Below are positions 27,734 through 35,676 of a DNA stretch of 64,000 nucleotides, piece by piece (position 1 is the stretch's first letter; the number at the start of each line of letters is the position of its first letter). The notes beneath the pieces are model-generated. The model was not told where the DNA came from. It did no database searches and saw nothing but the letters and a program-made list of their open reading frames with translations. The stretch covers positions 72,820 to 136,819 of the forward strand of contig CAZLJE010000013.1 in the NCBI GenBank assembly GCA_964559835.1. Reading direction: 5' to 3'. The DNA comes from DAISJI01 sp964559835 (GTDB lineage Bacteria; Acidobacteriota; Terriglobia; Terriglobales; Acidobacteriaceae). A program made the position numbers and the translations under genes.

Positions 27734-28706
27734 AGATGAGGCAGCGGACGTCGTGCCCGGCATACTGGCTAACGATGGGGTGACGCGCGGCGCATGCAGC
27801 CATGCGTTTTGCACAGCGGCGCTCGAAATAGCAGCAATCTTCGAACTGCGCAACGCTGGCCTCGCCTTCAATGACGGTAAAACGTCTCGAGTTCTTTCCG
27901 CTGTGGATCGCGCTGCGCTCGCGCGCGAGCTGGACTAGCGCCTGGGTGTAAGGGTGGAGCGGTTCGCGCAGCACGGATGCAGTCGGCCCTGTTTCCACGA
28001 TCTCGCCGGCGTACATGACAATCAGCCGCTGAGTCACAGCGGCAACGGCACCCGGTTCATGCGAGATAAAGAGAAGAGCCATACCGTACTGCGCGCGCAA
28101 AGCGCCGAACAATTCCAGCAATTCCGATTTCAGCCGCACGTCCAGCTTCGAGGTGGCCTCGTCGGCGATCAGCAACGCCGGACGACACGCAATTGCCTGC
28201 GCGATCGCGGCGCGCTGTCTCTCGCCGCCGCTGAGCTGGTGAGCGTAACGGCGGCTGATCGTTTCGGGATTGGAGAACCCGACACTTCGCAAGGTCTCGA
28301 TCGCGCGGAGGCTTCGTTCCGCACCCGGTAATCGAACGTGACTGCGAAGTACTTCGGCAACCTGCACACCGATCGTGAGGACTGGATTCAGAGATTGGGC
28401 AGGGTCTTGGGAAATGAGAGCAATCTGCCCTCCGCGGATCGAGCAAAGCTCGTCTTCGGTTGCGGAGGTCAGTTCCTTGTCTTGAAAGCGGATCCTACCT
28501 TCCGCATGCGCGCCGGGAGGAAGCAGGCCAAGGATCGTCCGGGCGAGAGTCGATTTTCCGCAGCCCGATTCGCCGAGAAGCCCAACCGCCTCTCCAGGGT
28601 AGATTGTGAACGAAGTTGTGGAAACCGCCTGGACTGCAACCGGCGCTCCTCCATAACGGACGGACACCTCGCAAAGTTGCAGCAATGCCTGCCCTGGATT
28701 CCCCAC
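27726..28706 (-). CDS. ABC transporter ATPase, DppD/OppD-like
   Basis: The 326-residue protein has Walker A GESGCGKST, ISQDPAQSLNPVL, signature LSGGERQR, Walker B LLIADEATSKLD and H-loop FISHEPGAV. The C-terminal oligopeptide/dipeptide extension keeps the Cys-rich pattern CCYFERRC, KRMAAC and VRCL typical of the family. The switch-region T in ATSKLD replaces the more common ATSALD. Start is GTG 28706 with GGGGACAGG just upstream. It is the first gene of the minus-strand transporter-sigma-protease block, so the block's promoter should lie in 28707-28850. Confidence 0.92.
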   Translation of the reverse strand: MGNPGQALLQLCEVSVRYGGAPVAVQAVSTTSFTIYPGEAVGLLGESGCGKSTLARTILGLLPPGAHAEGRIRFQDKELTSATEDELCSIRGGQIALISQDPAQSLNPVLTIGVQVAEVLRSHVRLPGAERSLRAIETLRSVGFSNPETISRRYAHQLSGGERQRAAIAQAIACRPALLIADEATSKLDVRLKSELLELFGALRAQYGMALLFISHEPGAVAAVTQRLIVMYAGEIVETGPTASVLREPLHPYTQALVQLARERSAIHSGKNSRRFTVIEGEASVAQFEDCCYFERRCAKRMAACAARHPIVSQYAGHDVRCLIYE

Positions 28707-28856
28707 ACCTGTCCCCGATAGCGCAGACCATATAACAGCCCCCGCTCATCATTCAAGCGGTATCTGCTGTTGACCCATACTTGCTCCGCGCGGCGTTGCA
28801 TTCGAATTAACGGGCGGGTAGGCTTCGGATTGCGCAAGCTCGTCCTGCGCTGTCAC

Positions 28857-29954
28857 ATGCCGCTCGAGCACAACAGTTCGGACGCGATCCATGGTTCGGT
28901 CCTCGCGATGGTCCTCTACGACGTTGGCGAGGAGATCCGTGTCGACGATCTCCTCGCCCTCCTGTCTGCCGACCGGCAGCGTCCAGCGCTAAAACATCCC
29001 GCCGCCCAGCAGGTCCGTATCGAGCGTCCGCCGGCTGTCGAATATCTCGGCGCAGTCGAGTCGGGAGACGGAGACTCGTTCGACACCCACATCAAGTACT
29101 ACGACTATGGCGTGGTGAGTGTCATTTTTCAGCGCGCCTTCCAAGGAAGTTGGGACGACCTGATCCGGCTCTCGGCAACGTGGATCGCCGCGCCTCAGTT
29201 GGAGCAGTTGGCGCATTCTCTGGCCGACAAGAGGCTCGCGCGGGTGCGATCGGCGATGGTCAAGCCTTACAAGCAGTGGCTCAGCGAGGACTACTTCATT
29301 TTTGTGGTCGATTCGCCTCACGATGGCGCCGATGCAAGCACTCTTATCACGCGATATGGCAGCGAGATCGCTCAAGTCGTGCGCGGCGAAACCTCGGTCC
29401 TCTCCAACAGCGAGCAGCAAGAGGTCCTGCAGTCCGCGATCTCCTACTATCCCGTCGATATCGCCGTTATCGGCTGGAACGCTGCATTTGTCTACGACAC
29501 TCCCACGGGCGCGACGACGGCGATCCAACTGCTCGAATATGCAAACTCGCAGTTGCTGGAGTTCCGTCACTACGACGAGTTCCTCACGCGCGAGTTGAAC
29601 GCCGCGCACGACCTGGTGGAGCGCGGAACGGGTATGGCGGCACGATGGAGATTGGCCAGGGCAGCATCCCGCTTGCAAGACGTTGCGCTTGAGGTAACCA
29701 GCCTGGCAGAGCGGGTGGACAATGCGATCAAATTCCTCAGTGATATGTTTTCCGCCCGCCTGTACCGGCTCGCCGCCGTCAAAGTCGGCGTTCCGGATTA
29801 CAAGAACCTGGTGGACGAAAAACTAGCTACCGCGCGCGAACTCTACGGCTACATGATCGAAGAGTTTCACCAGGGTCGAGCTTTTGTCCTGGAGCTCATC
29901 GTGGTCATCATCCTCGTCATCGAACTGGTATTTCTCTTCCGCGGCAGGTCGTGA
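28857..29954 (+). CDS. RMD1/YagE (DUF155) family protein
   Basis: The protein (about 365 residues) fits the DUF155/RMD1 family: a middle region with YDYGVVSVIFQRAF, a helical C-terminal half (RLQDVALEVTSLAERVDNAIKF, YKNLVDEKLATARELYGYM) and a single C-terminal membrane helix (VLELIVVIILVIELVFLF) followed by a short basic end. The yeast relative affects meiotic division; the bacterial role is unknown. The start is uncertain: ATG 28857 is a guess, and the frame is open back to a TTG at 28770. It is divergent from the transporter block and not obviously part of it. Confidence 0.75.
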   Translation: MPLEHNSSDAIHGSVLAMVLYDVGEEIRVDDLLALLSADRQRPALKHPAAQQVRIERPPAVEYLGAVESGDGDSFDTHIKYYDYGVVSVIFQRAFQGSWDDLIRLSATWIAAPQLEQLAHSLADKRLARVRSAMVKPYKQWLSEDYFIFVVDSPHDGADASTLITRYGSEIAQVVRGETSVLSNSEQQEVLQSAISYYPVDIAVIGWNAAFVYDTPTGATTAIQLLEYANSQLLEFRHYDEFLTRELNAAHDLVERGTGMAARWRLARAASRLQDVALEVTSLAERVDNAIKFLSDMFSARLYRLAAVKVGVPDYKNLVDEKLATARELYGYMIEEFHQGRAFVLELIVVIILVIELVFLFRGRS

Positions 29955-30040
29955 CCGTTCCGACGCAGCCATCTTTCCTGGGAGCGTTCGGCATCTCCTG
30001 AGCATCTGTAGACACGACACGCCGGGAGGATTTGGGAAGC

Positions 30041-31006
30041 GTGCACGAAACCGTCGCACAACTCGCGAAGCACGGCTACGTCGTACTATTCGCGTGGGTC
30101 GCGGCCGAGCAGCTGGGGCTGCCTATCCCCGCCGTTCCGGTCCTTATCGCCGCCGGCGTGTTGTCCGCGCTGGGGCAACTCACGCTGCCGGGCGCGTTTG
30201 CCCTCGGTGTGCTGGCTTGCGTCATCGGTGATAGCGCGTGGTACGGAATCGGCAAGTGGAAGGGAACCGCGGTCCTTCAGACGCTCTGCCGGATGTCGCT
30301 CGAGCCTGAGTCGTGTGTGCGTCAGAGTTCGAACTTCATCTCGCGTCATGGCGCGCGCGCGCTGACGATCGCAAAGTTCATCCCCGGCATCGGCGCAATG
30401 GCCGTTCCGCTGGCCGCGAATTCCAATGTCGCGCTTGTATCTTTTATCCTGTACGACCTCCTCGGCTGCGTGGCTTACGTCGGCGGGTATCTGGTGCTCG
30501 GCCGGCTGCTCGGAGATAAGATCGACCAGCTCGACGTAGTCGCGGGATCGTTGAAGACCGCGACGGCAGGTTTCGCCGTACTCGGAACTGTGGCCATCCT
30601 CGGTTGGAGATACCGGCAGCGCCGAAAATTTCTCAGCGACCTGCGCATGTCGCGCATCCAGCCCGAGCAACTCATGGAGATGCTCGATCGCGGAGAGAAC
30701 CCGTACATCGTCGATCTGCGGCATCCGCTGGATTTCCTGCCCGACCCGCGCGTGATTCCCGGCGCCGTCCGCATGTCTCCCGACGAAGTGACCGCCCGCC
30801 AGCAGGAGATTCCGCGCGATCGCGAGATCATTCTCTATTGCACTTGACCCAGCGAAGCCTCGAGCGCCAGTCTGGCGCTCAAACTTCGGAAGATGGGGGT
30901 CGTTCGCGTGCGGCCGCTGCTGGGCGGATTCAAGGAATGGAAAAAGCGCGGTTATCCGCTGAAAGAGACGCTATACGCCGTCGAAGCGCAATCCAGCGCG
31001 AAATAA
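30041..31006 (+). CDS. DedA-rhodanese fusion with in-frame TGA (candidate selenoprotein)
   Basis: Residues 1-190 are a DedA/SNARE-associated membrane domain (AEQLGLPIPAVPVLIAAGVL, FIPGIGAMAVPLAANS) and 205-321 a rhodanese-like domain (PYIVDLRHPLDF, IPGAVRMSPDEV, EIILYCT). At codon 269 the frame meets TGA (30845-30847), directly after YCT. The same frame then continues without a shift through PSEASSASLALKLRKMG, VRPLLGGFKEW and GYPLKE, the normal rhodanese end, to TAA 31004-31006. Related DedA-rhodanese proteins, as I recall them, have YC-x-CP here, so TGA replaces a Cys codon. A SECIS-like hairpin follows at 30862-30880. Selenocysteine is inferred; a nonsense mutation is the alternative, which would end the product at 268 residues. 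GTG 30041 is chosen for GGGAGG upstream; a TTG at 30032 is too close. Confidence 0.7.
30862..30880 (+). promoter_or_regulatory. Bacterial SECIS-like hairpin after the TGA codon
   Basis: GAGCGCCA (30862-30869) pairs perfectly with TGGCGCTC (30873-30880) around the loop GTC. The first loop base, G, is 23 nt after the TGA, and with the A-T closing pair opened the loop reads AGUCU, close to the AGGUCU loop of the E. coli fdhF element whose G and U contact SelB. Distance, stem length and loop G fit the bacterial SECIS pattern as I know it. It is coding sequence as well, so some pairing may be chance. Confidence 0.6.
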
Positions 31007-31033
31007 GAAATAAAGCCTGAGCGATGAGGGCTG

Positions 31034-31924
31034 CTATTTGCTCGCGAGCGCTGCCTCTACCCGTTTGGCCTGCACGATCCCCGCAGCGTACGCTCCCGCC
31101 AGCGCGACCAGGCATGCATGCCCCAGTTGCCAGTACCGATGGATCAGGACGTAGACGGTCCATCCATACAAGGTGGTTAATTGCATCATGTCGCTGGGCC
31201 CGCGCTCGTCGGTGTCTTCGAGGAATTGGGAGATGTTCTCGAACCCGCCGGCCCAGCGCGAGTACACGCTCCAGAACGCCATCCCGCCCAGTATCAACAG
31301 TCCCCACCGAACCTGGTTACGCGAGATCGGACTGTCCGGACGCGCGTAGAAAGTCATCATCAGCAGAGTTGAGAGCACGTAGGCTCCGCCATCGCCCCAA
31401 AACGTAAAAAGCATCCTGGAATGAAAATCCGTTTGCAGGTTTCCGGCGATGATGAGGACGAGGACGACAGCGCTGACCCCCACCCAAAACCAGCGCTCCA
31501 TGCGGAACGCAACGTATCCGCCGGCGATCAATATCGCGCCCAGGATCACGCTGATCCAGCGGCTGCGTTCGCCGATGATCGTGAACCATGCGGTAGGGAA
31601 GGCGTTATAGCCGCAGAACCATGCCGAAATGGCGTGCCCGCTTTCATGCACCCACATCGCCAGGAACGCCGTCATCGTGGGCATCGCCAGATTGACCACC
31701 CACCCGAACAACAACGCTCCTGGCACTGCAAACACTCGGCAGAGGAACTCAGTGTGCGCCTTTCGTTGTTCGATGGCGATGTCCACGGGCGATCGTTCCG
31801 GCGTGACGTCGCGCACTGCCGCCACCGCTTCCTGAAACGCCAGGTATTTGGAGAAGATGACACCGCACTTCAGACATTCATCCACTTGCTGCGGATGATC
31901 GAACTGACATTTCGGACATTGCAT
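31034..31924 (-). CDS. Zinc-ribbon membrane protein with HExxH (site-2-protease-like)
   Basis: The 296-residue protein starts with a zinc ribbon (C-x2-C at MQCPKC, then CLKC) and a YLAFQEAVAAV helix. It continues with about seven hydrophobic segments. The second one carries WVHESGHAISAW, an HExxH metal-site motif inside the membrane, as in site-2 (M50) proteases; I do not see a clear third-ligand motif such as NxxPxxxLDG. It may be an intramembrane protease or a family that lost activity. It converges on the DedA-rhodanese gene (27-bp gap). Confidence 0.65.
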   Translation of the reverse strand: MQCPKCQFDHPQQVDECLKCGVIFSKYLAFQEAVAAVRDVTPERSPVDIAIEQRKAHTEFLCRVFAVPGALLFGWVVNLAMPTMTAFLAMWVHESGHAISAWFCGYNAFPTAWFTIIGERSRWISVILGAILIAGGYVAFRMERWFWVGVSAVVLVLIIAGNLQTDFHSRMLFTFWGDGGAYVLSTLLMMTFYARPDSPISRNQVRWGLLILGGMAFWSVYSRWAGGFENISQFLEDTDERGPSDMMQLTTLYGWTVYVLIHRYWQLGHACLVALAGAYAAGIVQAKRVEAALASK

Positions 31925-32090
31925 GGGGGTCGGGCGGATTTTATCGCAACCAATACGGAGGAACCCAACGGATCCACGGCGAGAGAGATTCCAACCGTGT
32001 CCGTCAGGTTCCCCGGCCGGGCGCCGCCGCCTTGCGCTGCGGAGACGCCCGGCTTCCCTACATCTCGAAGCGGGTTACGCGCCCGCAAAC

Positions 32091-32372
32091 TTACCAGGGT
32101 GCATCGTCGCTGTTCTGCACCCGGGGAAAGTCTTTGCAGTCATGCGCGGCGTAACGTTCGTGCGCCAGGTCCACTTCGCGCCGCGACAGCGTTCCATCGG
32201 GCTCGCTGCTCGTGAACACGTGGAACCAATCGCAGGAACTGCACGCAAATCCATCGACGCTCGTCGTCCCTGGCTCGAAATGTAAAACGATGGATCGCAT
32301 GTCCTTGTCGTCCCTGACGTCTCCTGCCGCTGGTCGGAACTGCTCGCGTCTGATTGGCAGGACCCAGTGCAT
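32091..32372 (-). CDS. Small cysteine-rich conserved protein
   Basis: This 93-residue protein has a C-terminal motif with a probable metal site: FACSSCDWFHVF (C-x2-C), then VDLAHERYAAHDCKDFP with H and C. I recall similar short proteins from many Acidobacteria, but no function. ATG 32372 is chosen because AGGGGAG lies 9 bp upstream; the frame is open back to 32573, but the extra part has no match, and ATG 32300 would give a 69-residue form. It is isolated between the zinc-ribbon membrane gene and the AAA+ regulator. Confidence 0.6.
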   Translation of the reverse strand: MHWVLPIRREQFRPAAGDVRDDKDMRSIVLHFEPGTTSVDGFACSSCDWFHVFTSSEPDGTLSRREVDLAHERYAAHDCKDFPRVQNSDDAPW

Positions 32373-32661
32373 AACCGCGTACTCCCCTCCGCCGGCGAGG
32401 TCTGACATATACTCGGTTGCCCTCGACCGTCGTTCGTAGTTGTCCAAATGCAATGCGCTCGCCAAACATGAAGTGGCGCTAAGCTGCTGATTCTTCGTAG
32501 GCTGAGGTGAAAAAGGTTTGGCGCACAGCGACACTGTGTCGCTCGAAGCCGTCCGCTTGCGACAAGTTGTCACCCTGGCGTGCCGGTGCTGCCATTGACA
32601 GTGGCGCTAAATAGGAAACAATGTCGTTTACTTGAAGGAGAGTTGTACGGCTACCCCGGAC

Positions 32662-34056
32662 GTGATTCACGTGCATGACCAGCAGGCGGTCATCTCCAGC
32701 GAGCCCATGCGCAAGCTCATGGCGATGGTGGACCGTGTCGCCACCGGCGCCGCATCGGTTCTGATCACCGGCGAGACCGGCAGTGGCAAGGAAGTCGTTG
32801 CTCGTGCCATCCACGCCCGCAGCCTGCGCGCGAACAAACCCTGGGTAGACATCAACTGCGCCGCGTTACCCGAGCACCTGGTCGAGAGCGAACTCTTCGG
32901 TTACGAAAAAGGTGCGTTCAGCGGCGCCGACGCGGTCAAGCCCGGCATGTTCGAACTCGCCGACCAGGGAACGTTGTTCCTCGACGAGGTCGGAGAACTC
33001 GACCCCAAGATCCAGGTCAAGCTGCTGCGCGTACTCGACGGAGCTCCGTACTACCGGCTGGGCGGCAGCCGCAAGGTCGCTTTCGACGTCCGCATCGTCG
33101 CCGCCACCAACCAGCCGCTGGAGGACGCGGTCAAGAGCGGACGTTTCCGTAGCGATCTCTTCCATCGCCTGAGCCAGCTCCAGCTCCGGGTGCCCCCGTT
33201 GCGCGAGCGGCCGGACGACATCGTCGCCCTGGCGCGGTTCTACCTGGAGCAGGCGCGGCCCGGCGCATCGTTTATGCCGGACGTTCTCGATGTACTCGCC
33301 GGGCAGGCTTGGCCGGGAAACATCCGCGAGCTGCGAAATGTTGTGATGCAGGCCGCGACCATGGCCGCGACGAACAAGATTGCCATCGCCGATCTTCCCG
33401 AAGATCTCCAGCGGGGTGCCCCAGTGGGTGCCCTGGGTAAGCCCCGTGTTGGCTTACCCGGGGACGTTTCCAGCCCCTACGCCCCCCCTACCGCCCTCGA
33501 CGATATGGAGAAACAGGCGATCCTTCGCGCGCTGGCCGCGTGCAACGGCCACCAGGGACTCGCCGCCGAACAACTGGGCATCTCTCGCCGCACCTTGAGC
33601 CGCAAGCTGAAGCAATTCCGCATCGAGTCCGGCTCCGACAGTAGCGCTGGCGTCTCGTCCGACCCTGCGCCCTCCGCCCTCCGCCCTACCCCCCTCGGCA
33701 AACTCAGCTTCCAGCAGCACGAGTGTTTCCGCGCCTCCGTCGAACTGCCGGTGCGCGTACACGCCGAATCCGGCTTCTTCACCCTCAAGACGCTCAATAT
33801 CAGCGTTGGCGGCATGGCCCTGGAGGGCATCTCGGAACCGTACCGTCTCTCCGGTGATCTGAAGGTCGAATTTCATCTGCCGGCCGGATTCGGATTCATC
33901 GTCGCCCGTGCACGACTGGTGTGGGCCGACGCACACGGCAAGGCCGGCGTGCGCTTCAACGATCTGCCGCCGGAGTGCCGCACCGCACTGAACCAATGGC
34001 TCGTCGAAGTGGAGCGGCAGGAAGGCTGGACCGTCGAGGAGACGGCCAACCGCTAG
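32662..34056 (+). CDS. Sigma-54-type AAA+ activator with Fis helix-turn-helix and PilZ domain
   Basis: The protein (about 464 residues) begins directly with a sigma-54 activator AAA+ domain: Walker A GETGSGKE, ELFGYEKGAFSGA (GAFSGA for the usual GAFTGA), Walker B TLFLDEVGEL, and RLSQLQLRVPPLRER. After a linker, a Fis-type HTH follows (ILRALAACNGHQGLAAEQLG, RRTLSRKLK), then a PilZ domain (FRASVELPVRV, TLNISVGGMAL, VWADAHGKAGVRF). There is no receiver domain. PilZ normally binds cyclic di-GMP, suggesting control by that messenger. The start is unclear: GTG 32662 is taken; the frame opens at TTG 32632. Both linkers contain repeat DNA. Confidence 0.88.
   Translation: MIHVHDQQAVISSEPMRKLMAMVDRVATGAASVLITGETGSGKEVVARAIHARSLRANKPWVDINCAALPEHLVESELFGYEKGAFSGADAVKPGMFELADQGTLFLDEVGELDPKIQVKLLRVLDGAPYYRLGGSRKVAFDVRIVAATNQPLEDAVKSGRFRSDLFHRLSQLQLRVPPLRERPDDIVALARFYLEQARPGASFMPDVLDVLAGQAWPGNIRELRNVVMQAATMAATNKIAIADLPEDLQRGAPVGALGKPRVGLPGDVSSPYAPPTALDDMEKQAILRALAACNGHQGLAAEQLGISRRTLSRKLKQFRIESGSDSSAGVSSDPAPSALRPTPLGKLSFQQHECFRASVELPVRVHAESGFFTLKTLNISVGGMALEGISEPYRLSGDLKVEFHLPAGFGFIVARARLVWADAHGKAGVRFNDLPPECRTALNQWLVEVERQEGWTVEETANR
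33435..33459. repeat. Inverted repeat in the AAA+/HTH linker
   Basis: GGGTAAGCC (33435-33443) and GGCTTACCC (33451-33459) are exact complements 7 bp apart. They are inside the coding sequence of the regulator, in the low-complexity linker between the AAA+ and Fis domains, where they encode part of LGKPRVGLPG. Confidence 0.8.
33666..33693. repeat. Heptamer array in the HTH/PilZ linker
   Basis: TGCGCCC, TCCGCCC, TCCGCCC, TACCCCC run without gaps (33666-33693) inside the regulator gene and encode the Pro/Ala-rich linker APSALRPTPL between the Fis and PilZ domains. The 7-nt period is the one seen in the intergenic arrays. Confidence 0.8.
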
Positions 34057-34081
34057 CCGCACGTCGTGTACCAGTCGTGTA

Positions 34082-35137
34082 CTAGCCAGACTTGCCTGGC
34101 GGCGTGGTGTTAGGCTGAAGACGTTTCTCTGCGAGATGGTCGGCTGCCGCAGCGGGCGTCAGCCCTTCTTGTGCGGCGATATCGAAGATGGCGACGATCG
34201 TGTCGTGGATCGCATCCACTTTCTTCAGTGTGCGCTCGCGGTCCCATCCCAGCCGCTCGACGCAGCAGCCCCAGATCACTCCTCCGGCATTGGCGGCGTA
34301 GTCGGGGGCATAAAGGATGTTGCGTGTCTGCAGCGCATCGGCATGGCGCGCTTCCGGCAGTTGATTATTCGCGGCGCCGGCCACGATCTCGACCGTGAGT
34401 TGCGGGATGGTGGAATCGTTCAGCACCGCTCCTAACGCGCAGGGTGCGAAGATGTCGGCGTTGGCGGCATAGATACTTTCGCTCGCAACCGCCGTAGCGC
34501 CGAAGTCGGACACGGTCTTGCGAACGCGTGCTTCATCGACATCGCTGACGATCAACTTCGCGCCCGCCTTGTGCAGCCATTCCGCCAGGTGATATCCGAC
34601 GTGCCCGCAACCTTGAATGGCAACCGTCTTTCCCGCCAGATCCTCCGTCCCCCAGCGCAATCTCGCGGCTGCCTGCATCGCCCGGTACACCCCGCGAGCG
34701 GTGATCGGCGACGGATCTCCCGATTTCCCCGCCAAACCTCCGACATGTTTTGTTTCCATCAGGACGAAATTCATGTCCGCGGTGTTCGTGCCGACGTCCT
34801 CGGCAGTGATGTACTTGCCGCCGAGCGATTCGACTAACCGCCCGTGCGCGCGGAAGACCGCCTCGCGGTCGATGCGTTTGTTATCGCCGATGATGACCGA
34901 CTTGCCTCCGCCGAACGGCAGTTCGGCAAGCGCATTCTTGTATGTCATCCCGCGCGCCAGGCGAAGAGCGTCTGTCAGCGCGAGTCCTTCGCTCTCGTAA
35001 TTCCAGAAACGCGTACCGCCCACCGCCGGACCAAGGACGGTGCTGTGCACGGCGATAATGCCGCGGTAACCGGCGGCGATGTCCGAGCCGAAGACAACAC
35101 CCTCGAACCCTGGGACTGTCTTTTCGTGGATCTGCAC
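34082..35137 (-). CDS. Glu/Leu/Phe/Val dehydrogenase
   Basis: The 351-residue protein matches the leucine/valine dehydrogenase branch: AVGGTRFWNY, MTYKNALAELPFGGGKSVI with the two active-site lysines, YITAEDVGTN, and the NAD-binding Rossmann motif IQGCGHVGYHLA with D following a second strand (LIVSDVDEARV). It reversibly deaminates branched-chain or aromatic amino acids to keto acids with NAD(P). The exact substrate is not clear from sequence. The start is GTG 35137 without a strong ribosome site. It converges on the AAA+/PilZ regulator gene and is followed upstream by two membrane-protein genes on the same strand. Confidence 0.9.
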   Translation of the reverse strand: MQIHEKTVPGFEGVVFGSDIAAGYRGIIAVHSTVLGPAVGGTRFWNYESEGLALTDALRLARGMTYKNALAELPFGGGKSVIIGDNKRIDREAVFRAHGRLVESLGGKYITAEDVGTNTADMNFVLMETKHVGGLAGKSGDPSPITARGVYRAMQAAARLRWGTEDLAGKTVAIQGCGHVGYHLAEWLHKAGAKLIVSDVDEARVRKTVSDFGATAVASESIYAANADIFAPCALGAVLNDSTIPQLTVEIVAGAANNQLPEARHADALQTRNILYAPDYAANAGGVIWGCCVERLGWDRERTLKKVDAIHDTIVAIFDIAAQEGLTPAAAADHLAEKRLQPNTTPPGKSG

Positions 35138-35159
35138 GGGCGGGATTATGACACGAGAT

Positions 35160-35675
35160 CTAACTGGCTCGGCTGACCGGCGTCCATGCGCGGCCGATCG
35201 ACCAGAGTTTCACCGTCAGGCGATCGTAGGAATCGACCACGCTGCCGGCCGACACAGCGGCGCCGGGAAAGAGGACGCCAACGTATGCCTGGATGAGCGC
35301 TAATAGGCAATAGAGTCGTACCGCGGCAGCGGCGGACGCGAGTTCGGTGCCTTGCGATGCGACGGAGGGTTCATGGCTCGCGGACGCCGCCTCACCTAGC
35401 CGCGTCATGATACTGGCGTTAGCCGCAACGCACCGGAGGTACTCGGCAATGGCGAGGTAGCGCGCGCGCTGCACGCGGCGAAAATCGCCTGGCGAAAGCC
35501 GTTCGCGCAAGAAACGTTCCTGCTGTACGTCGATCAGATTCCGGAATGCCTCCAGGTCGACGGGAACAATCGCCTGCTCGGCCGCTCTCATATCGTCCAC
35601 GTGGCCCGCTCGGCCGCGCACCAACATCCAGAGAAGAAGCAGCACTAAGCCGGTGATGGAGAATACGATATACAC
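35160..35675 (-). CDS. Single-pass membrane protein of unknown function
   Basis: The 171-residue protein has one N-terminal membrane helix (FSITGLVLLLLWMLV), then a long cytoplasmic or periplasmic helical region (VPVDLEAFRNLIDVQQERFL, RRVQRARYLAIAEYLRCVAA). I do not recognise a family with a known role. A hydrophobic patch in the C-terminal third (RLYCLLALIQAYVGVLF) may be a second helix. Its start lies 1 bp after the stop of the next upstream gene, so the two are almost certainly co-transcribed and may function together. Confidence 0.65.
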   Translation of the reverse strand: MYIVFSITGLVLLLLWMLVRGRAGHVDDMRAAEQAIVPVDLEAFRNLIDVQQERFLRERLSPGDFRRVQRARYLAIAEYLRCVAANASIMTRLGEAASASHEPSVASQGTELASAAAAVRLYCLLALIQAYVGVLFPGAAVSAGSVVDSYDRLTVKLWSIGRAWTPVSRAS

Positions 35676-35676
35676 G

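Noticed and set aside
30041..30847. Treating the DedA gene as a complete 268-residue protein
   Set aside because: The stop cuts the rhodanese domain in its active-site loop, and the missing part follows in the same frame; a selenocysteine codon or a single nonsense change explains it better.
32470..32640. A sigma-54 (-24/-12) promoter in front of the AAA+ gene, suggested by two GTGGCGCTAA words
   Set aside because: The GG to GC spacing is 9 rather than 10 in the first and no GC pair fits in the second.
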